From: Arion vulgaris
Lineage: Eukaryota > Mollusca > Gastropoda > Stylommatophora > Arionidae
DNA: 64,000 nt
Assembly (NCBI GenBank): GCA_020796225.1
Contig: CM036755.1
Span: 60,004,652-60,068,651 of the forward strand
Direction: 5' to 3'
The notes beneath the pieces are model-generated. The model had not been told where the DNA came from, made no database searches, and saw only the letters and a list, made by a program, of their open reading frames with translations. Numbering within the stretch: position 1 is the first letter of the stretch; every line of letters starts with the position of its first letter. Of this stretch, positions 1 to 10,484 are shown one piece after another. The translations under genes were made by a program, and so were the position numbers.

Positions 1-450
1 ACCATTTAACGCTCAAAAAGCTAGTAGTAGCATTTCCGTTTATTACAACATATAATAAAACAAATTAAATAGTTTGGACATCTGACAAGAATGTCCTGGT
101 ATCGTCTAACACGGAGAGCCACACTGAAAAAGTATAACGAGTACATAGCAAAAGATAGAGCGACGGCATCAAGAACAGCCTTAAGAAAATAAATAACAGC
201 TTAAAAAGTGCATTCGAACAAGCACACACAAGATTACTACATTTTCCCCCAACACTTCTACAAAGAAGTAAATGGTGGAAGAGAAGAAGAAGAAGCATAT
301 CAGTTTACAAATATGAAGCAAAGAAAAACACTATAATATCACAACTTCAATCGTTTGCTTGCATTATCTGTCAAGTGTAGACAATAAAGATAATAATTAC
401 AACTAGAAAATGTGAATAGGTGCTAACGACGTGGTAATGAAATGGATTTG
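1..450. other. Unassigned AT-rich sequence with short (GAA)n
   Basis: No gene is visible. A (GAA)n run near 279-297 resembles the tails of LINE and SINE-A type insertions in this window, so bases about 60-297 may be the 3' end of an unrecognised retroposon on the + strand, but no clear family match was seen. Confidence 0.3.
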
Positions 451-590
451 ATTCTGATATGACTAGGAACTTGATCTCACCTACACTGAGATCAGGGATA
501 TATGGTAAAATATCCAGATGTCTCCACGAGGGAGCAAACCTAGTACATTTGGCCCAAGAGACACACCTAGCCTCTACGCCACAAAGAACC
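451..590 (-). repeat. SINE-F fragment (tRNA-like head end)
   Basis: Minus-strand copy of the tRNA-derived SINE-F. The B-box-like region and the conserved phrases that read as 'CTACACTGAGATC' and 'GGAGCAAACCTAGTAC' on the + strand match the full-length copy at 47150-47570. The 3' body and tail are missing. Confidence 0.65.
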
Positions 591-769
591 CTCATATTTG
601 TCTGATGATTCAATTGGAATTAGAGGAACTAAAACGGAAGACTGACATTCCAAGACTGTGATGTCTGGTGTGCTAGTAAATTCCCATACTGTGTACAGTT
701 TCCAATTATAATAAAACAATAGCTCATTTAGAGAAAGTGACTCCATGAGCAGGATTCGTAAAGTTGAAT

Positions 770-1189
770 CAGGATTGGTGGGACGAAACTGGTTGGAGGT
801 ACTGGTACAGACAGTGATCAGAGAATTCACCTTCATTTTTAGTCACTAGGCACGCAGGAGTCAGGGGTAATGAACGAGCTGATAGATTGGTTGTTATGGC
901 TACAATGTCAGAGGGAGCTGCCATGGACCGAAATGACATTTCTAACGCACTGAGATAGTCTTTTCGAAAGAAGGATTTTCCGGATTGTGACACCCACTCA
1001 CTGACCAGATTGAGAGAGATTAGTGTCGATATTGGTGCAGCGAGAACAGCACAACATACCAAATATGCAAAGATATTGATTAATCAACATCGAACTGGCA
1101 TGTTGGGCCTTTGGACGCTGCTTAATTTGTTGAGGCGGAGATAGGAGAACCTATTGACGTGTCCAGAGTGCTATTGTGATAGTCCTCAT
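770..1189 (+). pseudogene. LINE-K ORF2 RNase H C-terminus, decayed
   Basis: In pieces of shifting frame the + strand reads an RNase H C-terminal half: a GVRGNERADRLV-like motif (normally GxxGNExAD, carrying a catalytic Asp) and then a conserved tail ending LWTLLNLLRRR ... LLTCPECYC, with a CxxC knuckle. Internal stops and frame changes show it is dead. The homologous frame is better kept at 4261-4600 on the minus strand. The knuckle is interrupted at base 1189 by a hAT-type MITE, and remnants of the LINE tail (ATAACTG repeats) follow at 1363-1385. It is a retrotransposon relic, not a host RNase H. Confidence 0.7.
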
Positions 1190-1354
1190 CAAGTGCGGCT
1201 CGTCATTAAGGGCCAGTGGGGCCCGGCCCTCTAAAATCGAAAGGGGGATAACTTCTCGGATTAGACAAATAATAGTAAATACTCCAAAAACCATGATTTT
1301 TACGAAAGTTTTGTGTCTGGCCCCACCAAGAAAAATGATCATGAGCCGCCACTA
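1190..1354. mobile_element. hAT-type MITE copy 1
   Basis: A 165-bp non-autonomous DNA element. Its ends are inverted repeats related to CAGTGGCGGCTCGT, and it is flanked by the 8-bp direct repeat GTCCTCAT at 1182-1189 and 1355-1362. The 8-bp target duplication is typical of the hAT superfamily. It is inserted inside the LINE-K knuckle, so it is younger than that LINE. No transposase is encoded. Confidence 0.85.
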
Positions 1355-1492
1355 GTCCTCATATAACTGATAACTGATAACTGTAGATCGTTTTTCTATC
1401 TCTAGCAACTTCGACAGATTGTATCATTGAATTGTGCACAGAGCCATTACGAGGAAGTAAAATAAGGTCTTTGTAATTCATCACTAACAGTA

Positions 1493-1755
1493 ACTTCTTC
1501 TTCTTTGAGCGTTCCACATCGATTACATGTTAACCCCTCTGTGTGATTTGTATGTGATCTGAGCTTAAGAGCGATCGTAAGCTGTGGAAGTTATGCGCCT
1601 ACAAGTAAGGCAACACATCCAATTTAAGCGATGCTTTTTATTTACTAGGGTAGCTTCCATGGGTCCTACATCAGTCGGTTCTTACGACGTGCCTTGTAGG
1701 TCGCAGTGGTACAATTCTTTGCTTCCCTTACGGGCACAGGCACCACACGTGCGAC
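1493..1755 (-). repeat. SINE-A copy
   Basis: About 260 bp. A TTC-rich tail lies at the left, a body with the phrase TTGTATGTGATCTGAGC follows, then a block reading TTACGACGTGCCTTGTAGG, and the head lies at the right. Sense runs head to (GAA)n tail, so it lies on the minus strand. No coding capacity. Confidence 0.85.
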
Positions 1756-1984
1756 TGAAAGTAACGGAAAGTAATGTTATTGCAGCTGTCTACACCTTTG
1801 ATCCTAAATATATTTTCGAAGTTTTTCTTGCTTCTATAAATTCGTTTATTTTGCAAACATCACCATCTAAAACCTCAAGTATATTAACATTTCACACAAT
1901 TTAACATAGGTTTGTCTTAAGTAATAGAAAATGATAGCGTCTGATTCCACGTTCTACCTGTTTCCGTCCACGCACGCCAGGTAA

Positions 1985-2209
1985 TATATATATAAATTAC
2001 TCTCAGACCATACCAAATCACTAAGAGAAGAAATTGACAAGGCATGCTGGGAAAGCATTCCACCTGGTGTAGGGTACAAATTCCGCGTTGTCAATTCTAT
2101 TTTAATTAAACAAGTCCCGGATGAGTTCTGGGCATGTTCCTTCAGTCAAATGCTGTCTGTGACCTTTACAGCACGTGAGATGAGTTGCCTGGACCGGAAG
2201 CTATATTAG
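1985..2209 (+). other. Unrecognised coding-like stretch, no start codon
   Basis: A stop-free stretch of about 74 codons with ordinary, non-repetitive composition. From about codon 13 it reads LREEIDKACWESIPPGVGYK, and it ends at a TAG at 2207-2209. It lacks a plausible start and has no recognised motif. It could be part of a decayed transposon protein or chance. I do not recognise it. Confidence 0.2.
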
Positions 2210-2457
2210 AGTGCATGTTAAGCGCAAACCTGATATCGGTTTCATGGCTGACCCTAGCGTCTGCTTTATAAGCAGATCTTAAAGAACGTGTTTGTGTTTT
2301 GGAGCACAGATTCGTCTTCTTGTGTGAAGGAGGAGATTCAATAAAAAGTCGATGGATGTAGAAGATATGTTTCGTGTTGTAGAATACGCCTTGTCAAATT
2401 AGTAGTCGTTTCACTTAAGAACAAAAACATGCAAATGCACATTTATATTTGGCTAAA
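2210..2457. other. Unassigned sequence
   Basis: No gene, repeat copy or inverted repeat was recognised here. Confidence 0.5.
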
Positions 2458-2915
2458 CGCCCGAATGGTTCCCGGGGCCCAAATTTGGGGTGTAAAGAAT
2501 AGAACCACTGTTACCTGCCACGCATGTCGTAAGAGACGACTAAGGAGGTTTGGTTGAAATCGGATGCACGTGTCCACTAGGGAATGCTAATCCGAAACAA
2601 ATGCTTGTAGAAAACGGATGCACCAGGCCGTAAGGTCCAAAACATGGTGCAACGACCCCTCACAATGAGGAGTGGGATAACGAATTCTACGGTCGCCAAT
2701 AAGCCACGGAGATTTAGCCGCGCAGTAAGAATGTCAGACCTACCATCACGAGGGTGGCCAAAACTTACTGCGTGAAGAGGTCGGCACAAACGGGAAAGCA
2801 GAAATCATAGGAATTATATCCTACAGAACTGCCCCTAATGCAGACTCGAGAAAAAATAGGTGGCCCAATTACACCAATTTTGTGTAAATAGTAAATGAAA
2901 CAGCAGACATAATTG
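2458..2915 (+). repeat. SINE-U: shared head joined to LINE-U 3' end
   Basis: It starts with the constant head (CGCCCGAATGGTTCCCGGGG ... ending near a TAAGAGACGACTAAGG block) and continues into a body that is the 3' part of LINE-U ORF2. Decayed codons on the + strand resemble VRMSDLPSRGWPKLTA and RGRHKRESRNHRNYILQNC, matching the copy at 57113-57600 on the opposite strand. It is a chimera of a short head and a LINE 3' end, the usual architecture of a SINE mobilised by its partner LINE. The right border is uncertain. Confidence 0.7.
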
Positions 2916-3164
2916 TTAAGGTAAGTGTTGCAGGAGTGTAGCCTGTTCTACCAATTACGTATCATCCGAAGCGAATGTATAAATTAACCAGAAAGCTACA
3001 GCTGCTAACACATGATGGCTACCAATATGTGAGCAGATTAGAAAAAAAAACACAATCGATTCGTAGCCACACACACATGTAGAAAATTCAAGATTGACAA
3101 TTCAGCCATGTTTACATATAGACAGGCGCCCCAGACTGCAGAGCTCATACTTCATACATATATA

Positions 3165-3345
3165 TATTTCTCTAGTACAGGTATACGTTACATAAGGACT
3201 GCAAGTAATTTCTCCAAACCGTTCTAAACTGGGTTACTTGCTCAATATATTCCATGGAATTGAGTCTGATATTTCTCGCCTCCCTCAGTAAAGTTCGTTT
3301 CTGGGTTTCCCTAAAGCTTCTCTTTCAGGAACCCTTTGCTATGGA
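3165..3345 (-). pseudogene. LINE-Q ORF2 3' end, decayed
   Basis: Minus-strand remnant homologous to 24896-25085 and 53845-54010. In those copies the frame reads RGRPETLKRTFLREARNIGL followed by a terminal segment like WRNYLQALCNV, a typical C-terminus of non-LTR ORF2. Here it carries changes and ends beside an AT microsatellite. No intact frame remains. Confidence 0.65.
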
Positions 3346-3373
3346 GCAAAGCTTTCAGTTTCAGTTTGGAATA

Positions 3374-4260
3374 TCTTTATTGCGCTCCGGACATGTCCAT
3401 AGGTGCTCCGATCTCCTTCACAATATCTTCATTGCACTCCGGACATGTCCATAGGTGCTCCGATCTCCTTCACAATATCTTCATTGCACTCCGGACATGT
3501 CCATAGGTGCTCCGATCTCCTTCACAATATCTTCATTGCACTCCGGACATGTCCATAGGTGCTCCGATCTCCTTCACAATATCTTCATTGCACTCCGGAC
3601 ATGTCCATAGGTGCTCCGATCTCCTTCACAATATCTTCATTGCACTCCGGACATGTCCATAGGTGCTCCGATCTCCTTCACAATATCTTCATTGCACTCC
3701 GGACATGTCCATAGGTGCTCCGATCTCCTTCACAATATCTTCATTGCACTCCGGACATGTCCATAGGTGCTCCGATCTCCTTCACAATATCTTCATTGCA
3801 CTCCGGACATGTCCATAGGTGCTCCGATCTCCTTCACAATATCTTCATTGCACTCCGGACATGTCCATAGGTGCTCCGATCTCCTTCACAATATCTTCAT
3901 TGCACTCCGGACATGTCCATAGGTGCTCCGATCTCCTTCACAATATCTTCATTGCACTCCGGACATGTCCATAGGTGCTCCGATCTCCTTCACAATATCT
4001 TCATTGCACTCCGGACATGTCCATAGGTGCTCCGATCTCCTTCACAATATCTTCATTGCACTCCGGACATGTCCATAGGTGCTCCGATCTCCTTCACAAT
4101 ATCTTCATTGCACTCCGGACATGTCCATAGGTGCTCCGATCTCCTTCACAATATCTTCATTGCACTCCGGACATGTCCATAGGTGCTCCGATCTCCTTCA
4201 CAATATCTTCATTGCACTCCGGACATGTCCATAGGTGCTCCGATCTCCTTCACAATATCT
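3374..4260. repeat. Minisatellite, 17 x 52 bp, derived from LINE-K
   Basis: Seventeen near-identical 52-bp units (phase marker CATTGCACTCCGG recurs every 52 bases). On the minus strand each unit reads the segment of LINE-K that follows LSHWTLLEI-like codons: SEHLWTCPECNE, the CxxC knuckle region. The array joins seamlessly to the LINE-K frame at 4261, so it arose by tandem amplification of LINE coding sequence. Because 52 is not a multiple of 3, the frame rotates between units. Confidence 0.95.
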
Positions 4261-4640
4261 CCAACAGCGTCCAGTGACTAACCGTACCAGTTCGATTTCG
4301 ATTGATGAGCCTACTCACGTACCTGTTATGTTGTTCTTTTCTTGCTACTTCAATCTCCTGCAATCTAGTAGTTGACGTGGATTGTTTTAAATTAAAATCT
4401 TCTTTGCGGCCACACTCTATGAGGGCGTTCAAAATATCAGCTCTATCCATTGGCTGGCCTTCTGATATGGTGGCAGAGTCAACCAGCCTGACTGCTATCT
4501 CATTGCCAACGACACCCATGTGCCCCGGAACGAAGATAAGTATGATTCTGCAAACTGTTGACGCCCTGTGAGCCCAGTCCATTACCTGCGCACCGAAGCA
4601 AAGCTTTAGAATTGCTTTGCATATTGTACACTAATGCAAA
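4261..4640 (-). pseudogene. LINE-K ORF2 RNase H C-terminal fragment
   Basis: The best preserved LINE-K piece: a minus-strand frame of about 110 codons (upper end at 4582, running into the first bases of the 52-bp array). It contains FVPGHMGVVGNEIAVRLV, matching the GHxGxxGNExAD RNase H signature. The Asp expected after NExA is replaced by Val, so the catalytic set is incomplete. The C-terminal part ends SHWTLLEIL. The 5' part of ORF2 is absent. It is a dead retrotransposon fragment. Confidence 0.8.
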
Positions 4641-5150
4641 CTCATGGACACAGTTAAACAACATTTTTTAAAAACTGCTTGAATGAACTACAAACAACAA
4701 TTACGTTTACACAAAAGACAGCATTGAATATGTAGTCACTATTTCAAGCGATTGAAAGAAAGGAATCACAGTTCCTACACATAGATAATAAAATAAACAA
4801 GAAATAATGACCTGAAATTGAAATGCCCACATTTTCCTAATATTCTAGTCTTCCGCACAACATATGCCAACCAGGTGAGTTTCTACAGTTAGGAAAACGA
4901 GCTGTCTGTTTACATAGCAACCGGAAATCTAACTGACATTAATGTGTTTCTATGTTATTTTGCTTATCATTAAGATGGGATGTTCGTGCAGGTACATTCT
5001 ACTTTCTTTGTAAAAAAAATATCTTACAGTGAAACTGGTTTGCACAGACCAGGTATATACAATATTAATTCGATTCTAAGATGCCATCGATTTGAATATG
5101 TAGATCATAGTTCTCAGTAATCACAACAGACACCTCAAAACAAATTGATT
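4641..5150. other. Unassigned sequence with a diverged ~80-bp duplication
   Basis: No gene. Bases about 5068-5150 recur in diverged form at 5574-5655 (shared phrases CATAGTTCTCAGTA and ACAGACACCTCAAAACAAAT). Two tandem copies of a local sequence existed here, and the LINE-U insertion landed at their edge. Confidence 0.6.
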
Positions 5151-5166
5151 CTAAGACGTTATCGAT

Positions 5167-5573
5167 TTTTATCTTCTTCTTCTGCGCTCTCACTATATTG
5201 GGATTTCGGATTCTTTAATAAAGGCAGCCGTCTGCCTCAGATTATCAGCTACGCAACACAGTTTGTCTTGGAAGCTTGTGTAAGTGGGCCACCTCTTTCT
5301 TCTCAAGTCTGCATACTGGATGCAGTTCTGTACGAAATAATTCCTATGATTTCTGCTTCCCCGTTTGTGCCGATCTTTTCCCGCAGTAAGTTTTAGCCAC
5401 TCTCGTGATGTGGTAGGTCTGACATTCTCATTGCATGGCTAAATCTCCAAGGCAGATTGGCGACCGTAGAATCCGTTATCCCATTCCACATTGTGAGGGT
5501 CGTTGCACCATGTTATGCACCTTACGGCCTGGTGCATCCGTTTTCTGCAAGCATTTGTTTCGGGTTAGCATTC
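5167..5573 (-). mobile_element. LINE-U/SINE-U 3' copy with 16-bp target duplication
   Basis: A 407-bp insertion bounded by a perfect 16-bp direct repeat (CTAAGACGTTATCGAT at 5151-5166 and 5574-5589). A TTCTTCTTCT tail at the left and a body homologous to 57113-57480 put the sense strand on minus. The constant head is absent, consistent with 5' truncation during target-primed reverse transcription. The reading frame is broken. Confidence 0.85.
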
Positions 5574-5794
5574 CTAAGACGTTATCGATCTGAAGATATA
5601 AATCATAGTTCTCAGTAGTCCTAACAGACACCTCAAAACAAATCGATTATAACATTGACAAGAAAATTAAATAAATCAATCAGGGTTAATAACAAATTGT
5701 AATTTGTAATACTATAGTGTTAGGTACGAGCCATATTTATTTTCTATGAAAAACTGCATGCATACGATATGTCTATAGTGACTTAAGACGAAGG

Positions 5795-6012
5795 ACTGAC
5801 CTAACTGCACTGAGTTTTTACTCCATCTGGTACTGTCCCTCCCCACATAAGTGTCATGCAATATGCTGAGAGTTTTGGATAAAGCACGAACTCCGTACCT
5901 TCGGCAACAGTCAGAACGATCTCTGGAAAAAGTCCATTCGTGAACAAAACGACGCATCCGAATTTGAACCTACGACCTACAGAACGCAAAGCAACACATT
6001 AACCGCTTAGCT
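5795..6012 (-). repeat. SINE-C copy
   Basis: tRNA-derived SINE-C on the minus strand. The + strand shows the conserved order AGCACGAACTCCGTA, then TCTCTGGAAAAAGT, then a TTTGAACCTACGACCT block (complement of the B box), then a cluster of AACCGCTTAGC type (complement of the A-box region). Confidence 0.75.
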
Positions 6013-6023
6013 TGTGCAGTTAG

Positions 6024-6910
6024 TTAATAGCCGTCCATCACAAGCGATGATGACAACAGTTTCAGACGGGTGCTGCTGCACCTCTGTGTGTGATGGTGAC
6101 TGTAGAGTCCACTACTTGAACACAATCCCCTAACACAGGTGGGGCATACATGATCAAGGTTAGACATGTGCATGTTTTGTCTTCTGTTTTTACGCGCAGC
6201 TCGTTTTCTCTGTGCCTCAACGGCATGATGATTCTGAGCTATACAGATTTCTCTTGTGTTGTTACAGCGCCACATTTGGCGATTTTGCGCAAGGAATTCC
6301 AAGCACGTCGAGGCATTTCAGAGACACTTTAAGAGTCCCTTTAAATCGTTTTTCTGTCCCCAGCAGAACGTCTGCCCCATTCAAGTTCGCCATACATCAA
6401 CTGTTTTGGGATGCGTTTATCAGACATCCGAGCAACGTGACCGGCCCATCTCACTTGGGCCTTCTGCAAAAGGGTGCTGAGGTTTGGTATCTTTCCTATT
6501 GTGAGGACTTCGCTATCTGAAATTTTTTCCTGCCAGTTTATTTTCAGTATTCTGAGAAGACAGCTTGTGTTGAAGTGGTTTAGTTTTCTTGCGTGTTTGC
6601 TATACATTGTCCATATCTCGCTTGGGTACAGCAGCGTGGTTAGCAATATGTTCAGGTAAATCTTCAGCTTTCTGGCTACGATTATCCCCTTCCGCTCCCA
6701 CACAGTGATACGTAGCCATCTGAACGCAGCAATGGCTTTGGATATCCTTAGCAGTAGATAGACTGCGCTGTAGGTAGCGAGTCGGTCTCATAATCATGCG
6801 ATTGAGTATGTGGTCAACATCACACTGGTTGTCTTTGTTTCCCAGTATTTCTCTGGTCACAATTAAAGCTGGATCGGCCTTAGATACGTTTTTGAAATAA
6901 ATAACGCCCA
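6024..6910 (-). pseudogene. LINE-G ORF2 C-terminal region, decayed
   Basis: Minus-strand remnant of a non-LTR retrotransposon. One open piece reads ...LLQKAQVRWAGHVARMSDKR followed by IPKQLMYGELEWGRRSAG, a signature of ORF2 sequence downstream of the reverse transcriptase core. It then passes by frameshift into a segment with CPTC...HHHTQ residues like a zinc finger, and ends CSSTRLKLLSSSLVMDGY at 6024. Frameshifts and stops separate the blocks. A parallel copy lies at 53130-53730 and a 3' end on the + strand at 28300-28500. Confidence 0.8.
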
Positions 6911-7015
6911 CTTTAAATGTCTTGTTTTATCTTTGAACCACACACAAACAAAGCATGTGCACTATATCCTCTTCGATACCCAACTTCCTATCAGCGAAAT
7001 CGAGAATGTTGTTGA

Positions 7016-7192
7016 CTGTGGTGGCTCGTCATTAAGGGCCAGTGGGGCAGGGCCCCACCAAAAATAATGTATAACGTGTATTTATTATTTTATAAATTAT
7101 TTCCGAAATTAAAATCTAGCGACCAAAAACAATGATTTATCTGGAAACAAATGTCTGGCCCCACCAACAAAAATGACCACGAGCCGCCACTG
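7016..7192. mobile_element. hAT-type MITE copy 2
   Basis: A 177-bp element with CTGTGGTGGCTCGTCATTAA and its complement-like right end ACGAGCCGCCACTG. It is flanked by the perfect 8-bp direct repeat GTTGTTGA at 7008-7015 and 7193-7200. The AT-rich core matches the other copies. Confidence 0.9.
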
Positions 7193-7292
7193 GTTGTTGA
7201 TGCTAAACATATTTTATGAGCCCTTTATTTTGTTTTCTAAGATATTCTTCCTTTTCAATTACTTAATATTGACGTCTGCAGACTCATACTGT

Positions 7293-7436
7293 TTCCAGAC
7301 AGAGTAAGCGGTAAACTTCCAGACAGAGTAAGCGGTAAACTTCCAGACAGAGTAAGCGGTAAACTTCCAGACAGAGTAAGCGGTAAACTTCCAGACAGAG
7401 TAAGCGGTAAACTTCCAGACAGAGTAAGCGGTAAAC
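7293..7436. repeat. Minisatellite, 6 x 24 bp
   Basis: Six copies of a 24-bp unit containing CCAGACAGAGTAAGCG. The unit length is a multiple of three, so apparent peptides made of repeated FTAYSVWK or LPLTLSGS blocks are by-products of the array and not a gene. Confidence 0.95.
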
Positions 7437-7599
7437 CGTGAATCAATGACCACCATTCCTATTTCATTATCAAGCAATCTAAAATGATTTCTTGACTAAA
7501 CAAGCGAATTGCTGCAGTTCTCTCTCGACGAACATGTCTTAATTGTTGTCAAACTACGACTTGTAGCCACTTTTTCCCTGTTCATTGCATGAACACTCA

Positions 7600-7796
7600 A
7601 TGATCTCAGGGCGCAGAGCACGAGGCAGGCCAAGAACACGATGGATAGATAACATCTCAGAGTCCCTGCGAAAGCATGGACTGACAACGTCAAGCGCAAC
7701 ACACCTGGCACAAGATAGGAAACTAACTCTCCCCAAGACGCTTCACGGCAAATGTGGTTAAGATAAGATAAGATAAGATAAGATAAGATAAGTCAA
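7600..7796 (+). pseudogene. LINE-X ORF2 C-terminus with (GATAA)n tail
   Basis: A short + strand frame reads GRRARGRPRTRWIDNISE, then SLRKHGLTTSSATHLAQDR, and ends in KTLHGKCG and a stop at about 7760. It is followed directly by (GATAA)n at 7764-7795. The R-G-R-P-x-x-R-W-x-D pattern is the common C-terminal motif of LINE ORF2 proteins, and a microsatellite at the 3' end is normal for such insertions. The upstream part is absent or unrecognisable. Confidence 0.65.
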
Positions 7797-9164
7797 TGAT
7801 CAATATGAAAGAAAACTAATAATATTACAATAACCTTACTATTCTAGAGTATGATTAAGGTAAAACTTACTCAAATAACAGGTAAGCGACTATACAAATT
7901 TTATAAATTTTAAACAAATTAAGGGTAGACAGGACAAACGGTTGCTAACTTCCTTATTTCTCAGTCAAATGAGATATTGTTTATCAGGTAGTACTAGGGA
8001 CAGTCTGGTATGAAATATTATATAACTTTTAATTTAATTACTTGTCGGGTTGCCATGGAAATGGCGGCCATGTTGGATTATAAACAATGCCGTAAAGTAG
8101 GTAAGTACTAACAACTAGTTCATATTATTCTTTTTTTTAAATTGCAATACTTACATAAGCCATAGTTCTAGGCAGCTAGCAACTTTAAATTGTTCTGGGA
8201 CAGATAACAAGCAGATAGAAGTGAAACGAATAAGACATATACAATTTTTACCCCAAAAATAGGAACCTATGGTTACTGAAAATATTGTGTTTAAAAATAT
8301 ATTTCTTTAAACTTGTATTTCTATATCTGACTGCCCTCAGTAATGATAGATCTATATGTATGCCAAATTTCATATTGATATCTTAAATGGTTACTGAGAT
8401 TAACCTACTGAACACTTCCTAAATCAGTGAAAATCACAATTGTGAGAAAACTGCAATTTAAAAATATTTTTGGTGAAATTTGAAAAGATCTTTAACTTAC
8501 CAAAGAATTTCCACATAAATCGCTTATATGATTGACAGAACATCCGTCCCGTATGGTTATATGTTAAATTCACCTGTATTATTTGTGCCAACTTCCTTCT
8601 GAGATGCTCTTTGATGTGGAGCATGGGAGAACTACTATTTTTTTAAAATAGGCAAATATTGACGTAGACTAATGAGATAACGATTTTTAGCTATGCGATT
8701 GATAAAATCTACTTTGACAATTTGAATATCATTGTTGAGAGATGTATTTGTCTCTATAAAAGCTTTGGAATCTCCATCACAGAGCAACTGGTAATAAACA
8801 AGTTGTCTCTTTCTCACTAACCTGGCAAAAATAAGCTTGGCAGCTTCAGCTTCCATAGAATTGGATGAACTCTCACAATTTTCTCACACTGACACTTTAC
8901 AATGATATATAATTCGATATGTCTTATAGAATAGGGATCCCGATCACAATGTACCAACCAAACGGTATTTCTAAACATTACCTCTTAAAAATACGTTAAA
9001 TTTCCGTGAGGGTGGGCTGTTTAAAATCTCATTTTCAATTAAAAAAAAAAATTCAATTTTTTTTACTGATTTCGATTCTAGAGATATAAAACTAACAGAA
9101 TAAAACATATTTGGAAAATCGATATTTTAAAGAAAATATGTCATTTAGTGAGTATTGAGACCCC
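7797..9164. other. AT-rich block, possibly a TTAA-flanked element
   Basis: No gene. A TTAA followed by GGG at 7919-7925 and a CCCC followed by TTAA at 9161-9168 bracket about 1.24 kb, which could mark a degraded TTAA-type transposon. The two ends show no convincing inverted repeat beyond those bases. Phrases such as GTTGCCATGGAAATGGC resemble parts of the foldback element at 28736-29402. Confidence 0.3.
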
Positions 9165-9850
9165 TTAACAACTTAATATGATGATATTTTGATAATCAAA
9201 CAAATTAACAACTTAATATGATGATATTTTGATAATCAAACAAATTAACAACTTAATATGATGATATATTGCTAATGACCATATGATGACCAACCAAGAA
9301 AATGTATCAAATTTTATAAGAAAGCGCCGCTGGAACTACATCGGCCACACACTTAGAATGGATGAGAGAAGACTCCTTACCAATCCCTCATATGGACACC
9401 AGAGGGAAAAATAAAACAAGGAAGACCAAGAGAGACTCTGCGTAGAACCATCACCAGAGAAGGCTCAACGATGGGCCTAGTAAACATTAAAGACCTAAAA
9501 CAGATAGCAACGAACCGCGAGACATGGAGAGCTATGACCTCTGCCCTATGCGCCGCCACAGGCCCAAGAGGAAAGACTAACTAACTATATTGCTAATGAA
9601 CCAATTTAACAACTTAATGTGATTATATTTTGCTAATCAAACAAATTAACACCTTAATGTGATGACATTTTGATAATTAACCAAATTAACAACTTAATGT
9701 GATGATATTTTGCTAATCAAACAAATTAACACCTTAATGTGATGACATTTTGATAATTAACCAAATTAACAACTTAATGTGATGATATTTTACTAATCAA
9801 ACAAATTAACACTTTAATTTGATGATATTTTGCTAATGAAACAATCACGT
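9165..9850. repeat. AT-rich ~40-bp minisatellite, interrupted
   Basis: Units of about 40 bp built on AACAACTTAATATGATGATA and a TTTTGATAATCAAACAAATT half recur at 9165-9264 and 9600-9850. The array is split by a LINE-J insertion at 9279-9585. Confidence 0.85.
9279..9585 (+). mobile_element. LINE-J 3' fragment inserted in minisatellite
   Basis: A 5'-truncated LINE insertion with a 14-bp direct repeat (TATATTGCTAATGA at 9265-9278 and 9586-9599). The + strand reads RKRRWNYIGHTLRMDERRL then LTNPSYGHQRE, and after a stop and frameshift the sequence still aligns with the other LINE-J copies (55690-56150, 59288-59590). It ends in a (TAAC)-type tail. Non-functional. Confidence 0.85.
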
Positions 9851-9998
9851 TTTCTGTGATGAAAATTATATTATCATAAAACACATCTTGTCAGATCTCA
9901 TTGTACGGAAAGAGTTAAAAAAAACTTGAACATAACTTTGGAGAAGATGGGACAACTAGCTAGTGATCTTAAATGTGGCATTCGGGATATGATGGGAG

Positions 9999-10253
9999 AG
10001 ACGTTCTGCAAAGGAACATGGTGACTGTAGACGTTCTGCAAGGAACATGGTGACTGTAGACGTTCTGCAAGGAACATGGTGACTGTAGACGTTCTGCAAG
10101 GAACATGGTGTCTGTAGACGTTCTGCAAGGAACATGGTGACTGTAGACGTTCTGCAAGGAACATGGTGACTGTAGACGTTCTGCAAGGAACATGGTGACT
10201 GTAGACGTTCTGCAAGGAACATGGTGACTGTAGACGTTCTGCAAGGAACATGC
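9999..10253. repeat. Minisatellite, 9 x 29 bp
   Basis: Nine copies of a 29-bp unit marked by ACGTTCTGCAAGGAACATGG. Since 29 is not a multiple of three, all three minus frames read through it and give overlapping repetitive peptides (SLQNVYSHHVPCRTSTVTMF). It is not a gene. Confidence 0.95.
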
Positions 10254-10271
10254 TTCCTGATGAAAGAATAT

Positions 10272-10484
10272 TAAGCCTTTGCTTTGCTTTCCGAAGCTCG
10301 GAGATTCGAATCCGGGCAGCGAAGTTCTGTTCATAGTTGCATTTTTTCATAGATCCTAGTACTGTTGCCAAAGCTACAGAGTTCGTGCTTTGAGCAGTAC
10401 TTTCGTCAGATATCGTACCAATTCTACGGAGAGAGACAGAGCCATATGTGGTCAATCCAGGTGCAATAAAGTCAATCCTTCACC
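10272..10484 (+). repeat. SINE-C copy, 5' truncated
   Basis: Begins inside the tRNA-like head (GCCTTTGCTTTGCTTTCCG). It has a B box GAGATTCGAATCCG, then GCTACAGAGTTCGTGCTTTG and a GAGCCATATG block, and ends near CAATCCTTCACCG, as in the copies at 34368 and 38556. It lies just after the 29-bp array. Confidence 0.75.

Noticed and set aside
3374..4260. CRISPR-like regular repeat array
   Set aside because: There are no unique spacers; units are contiguous 52-bp tandem copies in a eukaryotic context.
6150..6520. Several + strand frames of 60-102 codons
   Set aside because: They are antisense shadows of the LINE-G remnant on the minus strand.
7797..9164. A single TTAA-flanked transposon
   Set aside because: Only TTAA plus three or four G/C bases match at the ends; no inverted repeat long enough to support the call, so it is left as an unassigned block.
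9898..10455. Overlapping minus-strand frames of 88-185 codons
   Set aside because: They cycle through the 29-bp array and exist in all three phases.
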